64,000 nucleotides of DNA from CAJMNU01 sp905214855 (GCA_937890595.1 CALADM010000005.1:1-64000), one strand, 5' to 3'; shown: positions 51,943 to 62,388, counted from the stretch's first letter. A program made the numbers and translations. The notes: generated by a model from the sequence alone, not told the origin.

Positions 51943-53721
51943 TCAAGTTCTTTTTTCCATACGTTTCTCATCCACATACACATCCACACATTTCTGCTTT
52001 TCCACATCAATAAGACCATATGTATTTAAGCGAAGTTTTGGGATTACGGGAAGACTTACAAATGCCAGCGTCATAAATGGATCGATTTCTTCCGGAATCC
52101 CCATTTTTCTAAGTTGTGCTTTCAAGGACTCCAATCCTTCATCTACCCATTCCAAGGATTGATCGCTCATAAGTCCTGCGATCGGAAGGGGAAGGCTGCC
52201 TAAAATCTCTCCATCTGCCACAACCGCTAAACCGCCTCCATTTTTCTTTACACATTGCCCTGCCAATGCCATATCCCTATCATTCGTTCCTGCTATGATT
52301 AAATTATGGGAATCATGGGCAATACTGGATGCCACTGCACCATATTTCAGTCCATATCCCTTTAAAAAACCAATTCCAATATGCCCTGTATTCTTATGAC
52401 GTTCCGCCACTGCCAGTTTGACCACATCCTGTTTCGGATCTCCCTCGTAATTCTCTCCTTCTTTAGATGTAATCTTTACATACTCTTCTTTTGTCAAAAG
52501 TTCATGTGGTATCAACGATATTGTTCTTACCAAAGACCCTCTTATAGGAAAATGCAGCATTTCTTCTGTTAATTCAGGCATATGGAAAGAATCCATCACC
52601 CGTTTTCTTTCCTCTTCACTGAACAAAACAGATTTCCTTTCTTCTAATACATGCCCATTTTCTGCTGCTAATCTTCCATCCTTATATACACCACGGATCT
52701 CAAAATTTTCTAAATCAGATACTATCACAAGATCAGCCCGATATCCCGGAGCTACTGCACCTCTATCAAAAAGTTCAAAATATTGTGCTGCATGAAAACT
52801 TCCCATCTTCACTGCCTTAATCGGATCTGCTCCCAGATGAACAGCCTTCTTGATGATCGCATCAATATGTCCTAAATGAAGCAGATCGTTAGGATGCTTA
52901 TCATCTGTCACAAGCATAGCTCGATCACAGTATGGGGCTTGAAACAGTCCCATCAATGCCTCCAGATTATGTGCTGCTGTTCCCTCACGAATCATGATCC
53001 ACTGCCCACGTCTCATCTTTTCCATTGCCTCTGCCTCACAAGAACACTCATGGTCTGATCGAACCCCAGCTGTCACATAGGCATTTAACTCTTTCCCTGA
53101 TAAAAATGGTGCATGACCATCGATACGTTTCTCCCAGTTTCTTGCCTGTTCTAACTTATCCATTGTAGATTTTTCTGCACAGATCACACTTCCTGCATCC
53201 ATCACCTCAGCCAACCCTAACACTCTTGGATTCTGATAAAAATATTCCAAATCCTGTGCAAGAAGTTTTGCGCCAGACTCATCTAACTCAGTAGCCGGAA
53301 CACAGGATGGCATCATAAAAAATACATCCATACACAAGTTTTCCGTCTCTGACAGCATATACTGGATTCCTTCCGTTCCTGCTACATTCGCAATCTCATG
53401 TGGATCTGTCACAACTGCTGTAGTACCATGAGGCAGAACTGCCTTTTCAAATTCTCGTGGTGTCACCATAGAGCTTTCTAAATGGATATGTCCATCAATC
53501 AGTCCCGGACAAACCACTGCACCACAAAGATCCACCTCTTTTTCCCCATCATATTCACCGATTCCTACGATCCTATTACCATGGATCGCAATATCTCCTT
53601 CTTCCACTTCCTCTGTAAATACATTCACGATCTTTGCATGTTTCAAAACAAATTCTGCTTTTTTTCTTCCACTTGCCGCATCCTCTAACCTCTGAAAATC
53701 CATCTCTCTTTTTTCTACCAC
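51943..53721 (-). CDS. ade: adenine deaminase
   Basis: Amidohydrolase that converts adenine to hypoxanthine plus ammonia for purine salvage; 592 residues, close to B. subtilis AdeC. The metal site has PGLIDGHIHLESS and DPHEIANV, then GHAPFLSGKELNAYV, SDHECSCEAEAM and VTDDKHPNDLLHLGHID. The start chosen is GTG at 53721, seven bases after AGAGGAG; the ATG six codons later has a poor ribosome site, and the longer ORF overlaps the ppdK terminator. It is monocistronic. With guaA and the purine pair it gives the strain both synthesis and salvage routes. Confidence 0.94.
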   Translation of the reverse strand: MVEKREMDFQRLEDAASGRKKAEFVLKHAKIVNVFTEEVEEGDIAIHGNRIVGIGEYDGEKEVDLCGAVVCPGLIDGHIHLESSMVTPREFEKAVLPHGTTAVVTDPHEIANVAGTEGIQYMLSETENLCMDVFFMMPSCVPATELDESGAKLLAQDLEYFYQNPRVLGLAEVMDAGSVICAEKSTMDKLEQARNWEKRIDGHAPFLSGKELNAYVTAGVRSDHECSCEAEAMEKMRRGQWIMIREGTAAHNLEALMGLFQAPYCDRAMLVTDDKHPNDLLHLGHIDAIIKKAVHLGADPIKAVKMGSFHAAQYFELFDRGAVAPGYRADLVIVSDLENFEIRGVYKDGRLAAENGHVLEERKSVLFSEEERKRVMDSFHMPELTEEMLHFPIRGSLVRTISLIPHELLTKEEYVKITSKEGENYEGDPKQDVVKLAVAERHKNTGHIGIGFLKGYGLKYGAVASSIAHDSHNLIIAGTNDRDMALAGQCVKKNGGGLAVVADGEILGSLPLPIAGLMSDQSLEWVDEGLESLKAQLRKMGIPEEIDPFMTLAFVSLPVIPKLRLNTYGLIDVEKQKCVDVYVDEKRMEKRT

Positions 53722-53815
53722 ACCACCACTCCTCTCTTCAATTGTTACAACATCTTTATTCCTATGCTGCCGATATCCCAAAGATGATTGATTTGGCAGC
53801 TTTTTCTGTTTATAC

Positions 53816-53845
53816 AAAAAGGGATTCAGCAAAATCACTGAACCC
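53816..53845 (-). terminator. ppdK terminator
   Basis: A GGG-TTCAG stem (53821-53829 with 53838-53845, one bulge) is followed on the minus strand by five T residues, about 70 bases past the ppdK stop. Confidence 0.75.
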
Positions 53846-53914
53846 CCCTTACGATCAAAACGTCTCCTGCATCTTACTGGCTAAGACGATTTTATAACCA
53901 TCTATATAATCTTA

Positions 53915-56548
53915 TTATTTCTCTTTTGGAAAATGGATAGCTGCCTGTGCTGCTGCCAAACGTGCGATCGGTACACGGAATGGAGAACAGGATACATAGG
54001 TCAGACCTACTTTGTGGCAGAACTCTACAGAAGACGGATCTCCACCATGCTCACCACAGATACCTAACTTGATGTCAGGTCTGGTCTTACGTCCTTTTTC
54101 TACAGCCATCTGTACCAGCTGACCTACACCAGTCTGATCCAGTCTAGCAAATGGATCGGATTCGTAAATCTTTGCCTTATAGTATGCATCCAGGAACTTA
54201 CCAGCATCATCACGAGAGAAACCAAATGTCATCTGTGTCAGGTCGTTTGTTCCGAAGGAGAAGAATTCTGCTTCTTCTGCGATTGCATCTGCTGTAAGAG
54301 CAGCACGAGGAATCTCGATCATAGTACCAATATGGTATGCAATATCAGAATTCTTTTCTGCCTTAACCTGCTCAGCAACTTCTACTACAACATCCTTAAC
54401 ATATTTCAGCTCTTTCTTCTCGCCAACTAATGGGATCATGATCTCTGGAACGATATCATAACCACACTCTTCCTTAACTTCGATCGCAGCTTCCATAACA
54501 GCTCTTGTCTGCATCTTTGCGATCTCTGGATATGTTACAGCAAGACGGCATCCACGATGACCCATCATTGGGTTGAACTCATGAAGCTCATCACATGTTG
54601 CTTTTACCTTCTCAACAGTCAGACCCATATCTTCAGCCAGAGCCTTGATATCTTCCTCGCTGGTTGGTACAAACTCATGCAGCGGCGGATCCAAATAACG
54701 AACTGTCATTGGTCTTCCCTCAAGAGCCTTATACATCGCCTTAAAGTCAGCTTTCTGGAATGGAAGAAGTTCATTTAAAGCAGCCTCTCTTGCTTCAACA
54801 GTCTCAGAAAGAATCATCTTACGGATCTTCGGAATTCTCTCCGGATCAAAGAACATATGCTCTGTACGGCACAGACCAATACCCTGAGCACCCAGTTTTA
54901 CTGCATTCAGTGTATCTGCTGGTGTATCTGCATTGGTGCGAACCTGAAGAGTTCTAAACTCATCTGCCCACTCCATGATACGTCCAAAGTTACCGCTTAC
55001 AGAAGCCTCTACTGTCTTAATGTCACCTTTATAAATATTTCCTGTACTTCCGTCCAGAGAAATGTAATCTCCTTCTACGAATGTATATCCACCAAGTTCA
55101 AATTTCTTCTCTTCCTCATTGATCTTGATCTCACCACATCCAGATACACAGCAAGTTCCCATACCACGGGCAACTACTGCTGCATGAGATGTCATACCAC
55201 CACGAACAGTCAAAATACCCTCAGCCGCATGCATACCCTCGATATCTTCTGGGGATGTCTCAAGACGAACCAGAATAACTCTCTCACCTTTCTCGTGGGC
55301 AGCCTTTGCTTCATCTGCTGTAAAGTAAACCTTACCAGCAGCAGCACCTGGAGATGCCGGAAGAGCAGATCCAATTACTTCGCCTTCCTTTAATGCTTTT
55401 GTATCAAATGTCGGATGCAGCAGCTGATCTAAGGATTTTGCCTCGATTCTGCATACTGCCTCTGCTGGTGTGATCTTTCCTTCATCTACCAGATCACAAG
55501 CAATGTTGATAGCAGCCGGAGCAGTTCTCTTTCCATTACGTGTCTGCAAGAAATACAGTTTTCCTTCCTGAATTGTAAACTCCATATCCTGCATATCACG
55601 GTAATGATCTTCCAGTTTCATAGCCAGTTCCATAAACTCTTTATAGCACTCTGGCAGATCCTCAGCCAGTTTACTGATTGGCTGTGGTGTACGAACACCA
55701 GCAACAACGTCCTCACCCTGTGCATTGATCAGGTACTCACCATAAATACCTTTCTCACCTGTAGATGGATTACGTGTAAATGCTACACCTGTACCGGAAG
55801 TATTGCCCATATTTCCGAATACCATCGCCTGTACGTTAACCGCAGTACCCCAATCACCTGGGATATCATTCATACGACGATACACAATAGCACGAGGATT
55901 ATCCCAAGAACGGAATACTGCCTTTACAGCCTCCATCAGCTGTACCTTTGGCTCCTGTGGGAAGTCTTCCCCATTCATCTTCTCTTTATAAACAGCTTTA
56001 AAACGAACAATCAATTCTTTAAGATCATCTGCTGTCAGCTCCGTATCATAATGAACGCCTTTCTCTTCTTTCATCTCATCGATGATCTTCTCAAAGAAAG
56101 ACTTCGGTACTTCCATAACAACATCTGAGAACATCTGAATAAATCTTCTGTAAGAATCATATGCAAATCTTGGATTGCCGGTCTTTTTTGCAAAACCTTC
56201 TACTGCCACATCGTTCAATCCCAGATTCAGGATAGTATCCATCATACCTGGCATGGATGCTCTTGCACCAGAACGTACAGAAACCAGAAGCGGATCTTCT
56301 GTATCACCAAATTTTTTGCCCTGAATCTCCTCTAATTTTGCCAGAGCATCAAAAATCTGTGACTGAATCTCTTCTGTAATCTGTCTGCCACTCTCATAAT
56401 AATCTGTACAAGCCTCTGTTGTAACTGTAAACCCCTGTGGAATCGGCAGTCCTAAGTTAGTCATCTCAGCTAAGTTAGCGCCCTTACCACCTAACAGGTT
56501 TCTCATATCGGCATTGCCTTCTTTGAACAAATAAACCCACTTTGCCAT
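53915..56548 (-). CDS. ppdK: pyruvate, phosphate dikinase
   Basis: Interconverts pyruvate, ATP and phosphate with PEP, AMP and pyrophosphate, common in anaerobes with pyrophosphate-linked glycolysis. The 877 residues match the family. The N-terminal ATP-grasp part begins GGKGANLAEM. The swivelling phosphohistidine domain has GGMTSHAAVVARGMG (His near 455). The PEP/pyruvate barrel ends with GICGEHGGDP, the Cys near 831 acting as proton donor. The ATG at 56548 follows GTAGGAGG by ten bases. The promoter region carries a perfect cre palindrome, so carbon-source control by CcpA is likely. It is monocistronic. Confidence 0.97.
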   Translation of the reverse strand: MAKWVYLFKEGNADMRNLLGGKGANLAEMTNLGLPIPQGFTVTTEACTDYYESGRQITEEIQSQIFDALAKLEEIQGKKFGDTEDPLLVSVRSGARASMPGMMDTILNLGLNDVAVEGFAKKTGNPRFAYDSYRRFIQMFSDVVMEVPKSFFEKIIDEMKEEKGVHYDTELTADDLKELIVRFKAVYKEKMNGEDFPQEPKVQLMEAVKAVFRSWDNPRAIVYRRMNDIPGDWGTAVNVQAMVFGNMGNTSGTGVAFTRNPSTGEKGIYGEYLINAQGEDVVAGVRTPQPISKLAEDLPECYKEFMELAMKLEDHYRDMQDMEFTIQEGKLYFLQTRNGKRTAPAAINIACDLVDEGKITPAEAVCRIEAKSLDQLLHPTFDTKALKEGEVIGSALPASPGAAAGKVYFTADEAKAAHEKGERVILVRLETSPEDIEGMHAAEGILTVRGGMTSHAAVVARGMGTCCVSGCGEIKINEEEKKFELGGYTFVEGDYISLDGSTGNIYKGDIKTVEASVSGNFGRIMEWADEFRTLQVRTNADTPADTLNAVKLGAQGIGLCRTEHMFFDPERIPKIRKMILSETVEAREAALNELLPFQKADFKAMYKALEGRPMTVRYLDPPLHEFVPTSEEDIKALAEDMGLTVEKVKATCDELHEFNPMMGHRGCRLAVTYPEIAKMQTRAVMEAAIEVKEECGYDIVPEIMIPLVGEKKELKYVKDVVVEVAEQVKAEKNSDIAYHIGTMIEIPRAALTADAIAEEAEFFSFGTNDLTQMTFGFSRDDAGKFLDAYYKAKIYESDPFARLDQTGVGQLVQMAVEKGRKTRPDIKLGICGEHGGDPSSVEFCHKVGLTYVSCSPFRVPIARLAAAQAAIHFPKEK

Positions 56549-56765
56549 AAGTATTTTTCCTCCTACACTTTGAGGGAACTCCCCCAAACACTTATCTTAC
56601 AGATATACCCTATCTGTTTTCTGATATCACACCAAAACATAGCCTGCTTCTGCCATCGGCATCCGCCGTGCATCTCCAATCTCTCTTAAAAGCGGATCAC
56701 ACCTTTTCAATAGGCATTTCCTCTTCTCTCCTCTAAGATTGTCGTTGATGTAATATCTGACGATT

Positions 56766-56793
56766 ATTATACCATAATTCTTGTTCTAGTAAA
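56766..56793 (-). promoter_or_regulatory. ppdK promoter
   Basis: Minus strand TTTACT (56788-56793), 16 bases, and TGG-TATAAT (56766-56771), an extended -10. The leader to the ATG is about 210 bases. Confidence 0.6.
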
Positions 56794-56848
56794 GGGTCAA
56801 ATTGCAGTTTTTTGAAAAAAAATTGTACAAAATGTTGTAAAATCTCTT

Positions 56849-56862
56849 TGAAAGCGCTTTCA
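56849..56862. promoter_or_regulatory. perfect cre (CcpA) site upstream of ppdK
   Basis: TGAAAGCGCTTTCA is a perfect palindrome and fits TGWAANCGNTNWCA at every position. It lies about 90-105 bases upstream of the ppdK start site, a place more typical of activation than of roadblock repression. A second palindrome, TCGTATATACGA, lies at 56896-56907. Confidence 0.7.
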
Positions 56863-56931
56863 TTTTACATCATTATTCATATATGCGGTTGCAATTCGTA
56901 TATACGACTATTCATTTTGACATTTTTCTTT

Positions 56932-59841
56932 TTATTTTCCCTTCAAACGACTTCTTCCTCTTTTTTTCGTATCCGCCTTTCTAGTATCAGATGCTTCCCG
57001 TGTTCTCTTCACCGATAGCAATCCACACTCTCTCAATGTATTTTGTTTGATTTTTTTCTTCCTGCCCCTGCTGCGATTATTTGGGTCTGTTTTATTTTTT
57101 TGTATGTTATATTTTTCCATTTTTGATCTTTTTTTATTCACATATAAAACTGACCACAAAAAAATCAGCAAAGAAGCTACTGTGATCATTGCCCCTGTGA
57201 TAAGACCAGGTGTGCGATACACCATATCAACAACATGATGTCCCTCATTCAAAAAAATTCCCATATACATTCCATTGCATTTTCTCACAGGCACTCTTTT
57301 CCCATCTACTTTTGCCTTCCATCCACTGCTATATGGCATACTAACACATAGGAAACGATCTGAAGACACAGTAATCTCTCCTTTTATCTGATTTCCCTGC
57401 AAAGTCGTATTCATATTTTCTTTTTTGAGTTCCTGTGCCTGTCTGCCAAATGTTTCTGTTGGAAGAGCATATATTTTTATATCATCCAGATGAAATGTTC
57501 CTGAAAATGGAATCGAAAGTTTCGCACTTTGACAGGTATCCATTCCGTTTCCAACAGCAACAAGATAATTTTTAAACTTTCCATCCCAAACGCTTAAATC
57601 AGAAGTAACATATATTTTCTTTCCTTCTTTTTCTTTTGGATCTGCAAAAAAATATATCAGTTCCTTTCCTGAACCATCTGTGTCGAAATTGCAGACTCTA
57701 AGATAAATCTCTGCGTTTTCTATGCCTTCCCACTCCAAAAGCAGGGTTCCTCCACCTTCTCCTACCTGAAGTGTCCCATTTTCTCTGTTCCATATAATAT
57801 TGTCAGATTCTGTCAAAGTATAGGCGATCTCCTGCTCCTCAAACAGTAACATATCTCTCTTTGTGAGAAGTTTCTCTTCACTCTCACCAATCTCATCCAG
57901 AACAGCCGCCTGCATCATTGCCTGCTGTTTCTGTAATGCACTTAGATCATTCCATTCTTCTCTTGAAAGTATCTTCTGATATGTATATCCTAATGGCATT
58001 GCATAAGATGTTTCATACAAGATCCCATCTCCATTTTCTATCTTTTTCTCATATCCAAATGGAATCTGCATGCTGCTATCTGCCTCTGTGGCAAAATACC
58101 GCACAGATGCCAGACTCATCATAGAAGGTCTGTCTCCCATTCCATTATACCAATTTGGAAACTTAGAATCCGGATTTTCCAGACTTTTCATATACTCATA
58201 AACATCTTTACTCACAATACTAAAAAATGGGTTTGTTCCATAAATTCCGTTCAGCATCCCATAATTTGCTTCACTGATCGTATCCCCTTCTACTCTGTAA
58301 AATCCGCCCTTTTCCATCTCCTCTTTCATTTTTGCTTCCATAGGTTTTGTCATACTCTCCCACGCTGTACCAGAAAGCTGAAATTCATCTGTATAATGCA
58401 TTCCCTCTTCTGCATACAGCCATGTAGATGACATGATACTTCCATACACAACACAGCCTAACATTCCTGCCTGACATAAAGGAATCCAGATCTGTCTCCC
58501 TCTTCTCTTTCTCACAGCAACGCTCACTGCCAAGAGACAGAGACTCACAATAACAATAACTGCTGTTTCTGTCACTCTGTCTTTTTCTGCCTGATAGAAA
58601 ATGCATGCCATTCCCAAGAAAAAAGCATACAATCCAATCCTTTTTGGAGAAATTTCGTGTATTTTTTCAACCCCACGTGCCACAAGAAGAGCCACACAAA
58701 AACTGTACCCATATAGCCAGCGATGACTTACATAACTCAATCCATTCATCACATATCCCCCCAAAGGAATCCAAAGGATCAATGTAAGGATCAAACACCA
58801 CCACCCAAGCCATCTGTCCTCCCTTTTTTTCTGGAACACATGCAAAAAGCCAAGAAAGAACACAGGCGAATATCCTAATACACACCAATAGCTTGCTGTA
58901 TATTCTGGGAAAAAATAACCTGTCCAAAGTTCTTTATAAAATTCAGATGGATAGGCATACCAGGTATTGGAAAATCCAGATACCACTTCTCCTCTTGCAT
59001 TATTCCAGAAAGCAAGAATATTAGGCAGCAAAAACAGGCTTCCCATACCAATTCCCAATAGATACCATCCAATCCCAGCGCCTAATCTGCCCCAAAACTC
59101 CCTTTTCCATGTCTCTCCATAAAGTGAAACAAAGCGTACCACTGCATAGAGGAAAATCAAAATCGTCAGCATATATAAAAAATAAAAATTACTACAGGCT
59201 GCAATCCCAACCATAACGCTTAAAATCCAGCCCTTTTGTTTTCTGAGAACCTGCTCTGCTCCAATACAAAGAACAGGAAAGTAAATCATAGAATTCATAA
59301 AATAAGGATGACGTACTCCCGTATATAAAGCAAATCCGCAAAAACAATATGCGATTGCTCCCACCAGCGTCGCACAATGCCAGGAACATGTCATTTTTCG
59401 TCTATCCTGTTTCATATAAAAACAGTAACCACCAAAAGATAATCCTGCAAGATAATAACGCAAAATTGCCAGAATGTTATAACAGATTTCCATATTTTCC
59501 CCAGAGAAAAATATAGCCAACACCTCCAGCGGATCTCCAAATCCATAATGATTTAAACTTGTAAAAACATCAAATCCAAGTCCTACCGAAGCATCCACCA
59601 TAGGAAGAGACCACTTCCCTGAAAATAAATTTTGAAAGAATTCTCTCCAATATTGGCTATAATATACCATAGCAGTATATGTTTGATACAGCCCATCATA
59701 CCCCCAGATCAAACTTCTCTGCTCCTTATAAAAAGGATGCCAGATCACTGCACCAGCTGCCAGAAAAAGCAGCGTGTAAAGTAAGCTCCACCACCCAAAT
59801 ATCTCCCATTTTTTTCTTTTCCTGCTTTTACTCTGTTCCAT
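56932..59841 (-). CDS. YfhO family membrane glycosyltransferase-like protein
   Basis: Large membrane protein of the YfhO family, 969 residues with about 12-13 spans in the first half (WWSLLYTLLFLAAGAVIW at about 15-32) and a big extracellular domain at about 480-860, ending in one last span. Family members are GT-C-fold proteins involved in glycosylating lipoteichoic acid with CsbB-like partners. The conserved first loop WGYDGLYQTYTAMVYY is present. A basic 60-residue cytoplasmic tail after the last span is unusual. The ATG at 59841 follows GAGGGGAG; upstream codons are rejected. No CsbB or GtcA gene is adjacent, so the acceptor is unknown. Confidence 0.88.
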   Translation of the reverse strand: MEQSKSRKRKKWEIFGWWSLLYTLLFLAAGAVIWHPFYKEQRSLIWGYDGLYQTYTAMVYYSQYWREFFQNLFSGKWSLPMVDASVGLGFDVFTSLNHYGFGDPLEVLAIFFSGENMEICYNILAILRYYLAGLSFGGYCFYMKQDRRKMTCSWHCATLVGAIAYCFCGFALYTGVRHPYFMNSMIYFPVLCIGAEQVLRKQKGWILSVMVGIAACSNFYFLYMLTILIFLYAVVRFVSLYGETWKREFWGRLGAGIGWYLLGIGMGSLFLLPNILAFWNNARGEVVSGFSNTWYAYPSEFYKELWTGYFFPEYTASYWCVLGYSPVFFLGFLHVFQKKREDRWLGWWCLILTLILWIPLGGYVMNGLSYVSHRWLYGYSFCVALLVARGVEKIHEISPKRIGLYAFFLGMACIFYQAEKDRVTETAVIVIVSLCLLAVSVAVRKRRGRQIWIPLCQAGMLGCVVYGSIMSSTWLYAEEGMHYTDEFQLSGTAWESMTKPMEAKMKEEMEKGGFYRVEGDTISEANYGMLNGIYGTNPFFSIVSKDVYEYMKSLENPDSKFPNWYNGMGDRPSMMSLASVRYFATEADSSMQIPFGYEKKIENGDGILYETSYAMPLGYTYQKILSREEWNDLSALQKQQAMMQAAVLDEIGESEEKLLTKRDMLLFEEQEIAYTLTESDNIIWNRENGTLQVGEGGGTLLLEWEGIENAEIYLRVCNFDTDGSGKELIYFFADPKEKEGKKIYVTSDLSVWDGKFKNYLVAVGNGMDTCQSAKLSIPFSGTFHLDDIKIYALPTETFGRQAQELKKENMNTTLQGNQIKGEITVSSDRFLCVSMPYSSGWKAKVDGKRVPVRKCNGMYMGIFLNEGHHVVDMVYRTPGLITGAMITVASLLIFLWSVLYVNKKRSKMEKYNIQKNKTDPNNRSRGRKKKIKQNTLRECGLLSVKRTREASDTRKADTKKRGRSRLKGK

Positions 59842-60065
59842 CAAATAAAAAGCTCCCCTCTTCTTTTGTGATCTATCTTTACATGTTACCATTATATTCT
59901 CATTTAAATCCAGTATAACACAGCTCTATCTTCGCAGAAACTACTTTTTTCCCATACAAAAACATGATATACTACATTTTGCAGTGATCTTTATACGATT
60001 CCTTATACAAGCAATCGTACAAAGATTGCTATTGTACAAATTATAGATACTGTGAGGATATTTTT

Positions 60066-61121
60066 ATGCAAACCACATCACGCCCCAGAAGGACAGAAAT
60101 TGATGTTGCCAAGGGATTTACGCTTTTTCTCGTTGTTTTTGGTCATGTTTTAGAATCACATGGCACTCTTTTCAACTGGATTTTTACATTTCATATGCCT
60201 GCTTTCTTTTTCCTGTCCGGCATGACATTCCGCCCTGAAAAATATCAAGGTTATGGTCATTTTCTAAAAGAGAAGTGGAAAAAACGGATTCTTCCATACT
60301 TCATCATCACTCTGATCGGATTTTGTATCTGTATGATCCGACCATCCTATCGTCTACCTGTATTAGAAGACGGATGGCGTTATCAGTTGACTTGGACCTT
60401 TTACTATGCACAGCCTAAAAATCTGTACATTGGACAGGTTTGGTTTCTTGTAGGGCTTTTTATGGCAGAATTGATCGCATATACATGGTTTCGTCTCTTC
60501 CAGAACCGGTCTCTGTTGACACGCTGCTACAGTCTCCTTCTTCTTGCCATAATTGCTGTCAATATCCGAAAAATCGATCCATATCTTCCCATCATGGATC
60601 GTCTTCCATGGAAAATAGACACTGGTTTTGGTGCTGCGATTTTTGTTATCGCAGGTTGTTATGTAACCAAATATCGAATTCTTGAGAAACTGCGTCCAGC
60701 AGCCGGTTTTCTTATTCCGATCTGCATTTGGTTTAGTTATTGGTTTGGCCCAAAATTATTTGGATATGTCAACATCTGCGACTGTGTTTACTCCAAAGCT
60801 CCCTATTATTTTACAGCTGCATTCCTTGGGATCTCTGCTTTGACATTGACAGCATTGCTTTTTAAAAACAGCCGTTTCTGGCAATATTGCGGACGTTACT
60901 CACTTCCACTCTTTGCTTCTCAGACCTTCGCCATCTATCTGATCATTGAAGGAATTGCCGCTGTAACAGGAATTACATACACACCTATGCATGATATTCC
61001 TGGAGATAAAGTCAGTCTGCTCATCAGCATTGCCGCTTTTGTGCTTATGTTACTTTTTATCTATCCATGGCATCTTTTTAAAACATACCATTCAGATACC
61101 CGAAAAAAACGGCACTCTTAA
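60066..61121 (+). CDS. acyltransferase 3 family membrane protein
   Basis: Integral membrane O-acyltransferase (Acyl_transf_3), 351 residues and about ten predicted spans. The opening EIDVAKGFTLFLVVFGHVLE carries the family's conserved histidine, and HMPAFFFLSGMTF follows. Relatives acetylate or otherwise acylate surface polysaccharides, peptidoglycan or teichoic acids using a cytoplasmic acyl donor. GAGGAT stands before the ATG. It is divergent from yfhO, and with that gene and the Wzy-like end at the window edge suggests a cell-envelope polymer theme. The acceptor is unknown. Confidence 0.88.
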   Translation: MQTTSRPRRTEIDVAKGFTLFLVVFGHVLESHGTLFNWIFTFHMPAFFFLSGMTFRPEKYQGYGHFLKEKWKKRILPYFIITLIGFCICMIRPSYRLPVLEDGWRYQLTWTFYYAQPKNLYIGQVWFLVGLFMAELIAYTWFRLFQNRSLLTRCYSLLLLAIIAVNIRKIDPYLPIMDRLPWKIDTGFGAAIFVIAGCYVTKYRILEKLRPAAGFLIPICIWFSYWFGPKLFGYVNICDCVYSKAPYYFTAAFLGISALTLTALLFKNSRFWQYCGRYSLPLFASQTFAIYLIIEGIAAVTGITYTPMHDIPGDKVSLLISIAAFVLMLLFIYPWHLFKTYHSDTRKKRHS

Positions 61122-61151
61122 ATTAATCCTTTATAGTGAAAACTATGTTTT

Positions 61152-61191
61152 AAAAGCGGCAGAAACACATTTTGTGCTATCTGCCGCTTTT
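61152..61191. terminator. bidirectional terminator
   Basis: A perfect 12-bp AAAAGCGGCAGA stem (61152-61163 with 61180-61191) has an inner CACA/TGTG pairing in the loop. T-rich sequence follows on the plus strand and TTTTAAAAC on the minus. It lies between convergent genes. Confidence 0.85.
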
Positions 61192-61233
61192 CTTTCTCTC
61201 TTCCTGATCTTTCTGTCACTTATTTTTTATTTT

Positions 61234-62388
61234 CTATTTATTATTCTCATCCTCTTCGCTGTATTCCTTTCCAAAACGGAATTTTTGGATCTCTTCAATC
61301 AGCATTGTCAGATTAGATAAAAATGAGTCAAACGCCCCATATTTATAAAAATTGATCAGGATAAGACCAATGGGAACCGCCAGAATCATTCCTGCGATAC
61401 CGTTGATCCGAAATCCCATATACAAAAATAACAAGGTGATCAAAGGATGTAAACCAAAAGAATCTCCCACAATTTTAGGCTGTATCACCTGTCTTACAAT
61501 CTGGGATACTGCATAAATGATGATCAAACCAATGGCAAATTCATATTCTCCAGAAAAAAATTTAATAGCCGCCCATGGGATCAATGCTGTTCCTGTTCCA
61601 AAAAATGGAAGAAAATCCAAGATAGATATTAAAATAGCAAACAGTGGTGCATAAGAAATCCTCAAAAGCCAAAAACCTACCGTCAAGATCAATGCCACTA
61701 CAAACATGATCTTAAACTGAGCCATAAAATATCCGCCCACTACCTTTTTGATATCCATTTTCAAAAAATTGAAATATTTTTGAATGGATCTGGGCGCATA
61801 TGTTTTAAAAATGGCAAGAATCCTGTCCCGCTCTGCAATAAACGAATAGGCTGAAAGGACAGTAATGACAGAATAAATAAAAGCATTTGGAATCTTTTTC
61901 GCTACATTGCCTGCCACTTCTACCGTAGGAGCTGCAATCTTTTTGACAACCTCTCCGATCGCACTTCCAAGATTCTGTGTAAATGTTTCCAATGCTTCCT
62001 GAATCCCATTTGGAAGGAAACGGAGCAGATGTTCCAAGTTATTGGCAGCATTGCCAACTTCCTTTAAGACAATGTCATATAACTCAGGCAAATCTTTAGT
62101 AAATTCTAACAACAGTGTTGAAACTCTGGAGACGATCAAATAAATTGCTGCGATCACCAGCGCCAAAGCTGCAATGATCACCACCATAGAACTGTGCTTT
62201 CGTACGATCTTCAGCTTTTTTTCCAAGAATTTTACAAGTGGATTTGCAATCATGGCAATGATCCAGCCAATGACAAATGGCATAAAAAAGTTTAATACCT
62301 CTGGTCCTAGTGTAACCAAAAGTACCATCCATAAAATAGGTATCAAGATATTTACTATCATTCTGGCATATTTCACTCTGTTCTGCAT
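61234..62388 (-). CDS. AI-2E family transporter (YtvI-like)
   Basis: Membrane protein of the AI-2E/PerM family, 384 residues with about seven to eight spans. The start is typical: a pair of spans with VLNFFMPFVIGWIIAMIANPLVK, then an amphipathic region with PELYDIVLKEVGNAANNLE, and the late PKIVGDSFGLHPLITLLFLY motif that is near-universal in the family. It looks closest to the Firmicutes YtvI branch, some of which are linked to sporulation. I prefer the ATG at 62388 after AGGTGG; a GTG three codons upstream is possible. It lies 59 bases after hisC and probably in its operon. Confidence 0.88.
   Translation of the reverse strand: MQNRVKYARMIVNILIPILWMVLLVTLGPEVLNFFMPFVIGWIIAMIANPLVKFLEKKLKIVRKHSSMVVIIAALALVIAAIYLIVSRVSTLLLEFTKDLPELYDIVLKEVGNAANNLEHLLRFLPNGIQEALETFTQNLGSAIGEVVKKIAAPTVEVAGNVAKKIPNAFIYSVITVLSAYSFIAERDRILAIFKTYAPRSIQKYFNFLKMDIKKVVGGYFMAQFKIMFVVALILTVGFWLLRISYAPLFAILISILDFLPFFGTGTALIPWAAIKFFSGEYEFAIGLIIIYAVSQIVRQVIQPKIVGDSFGLHPLITLLFLYMGFRINGIAGMILAVPIGLILINFYKYGAFDSFLSNLTMLIEEIQKFRFGKEYSEEDENNK

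Noticed and set aside
53766..53800. GCTGCC/GGCAGC hairpin followed by five T residues on the plus strand
   Set aside because: No plus-strand gene lies upstream to terminate; it falls in the ade leader and the stem is only six base pairs with a 23-base loop.
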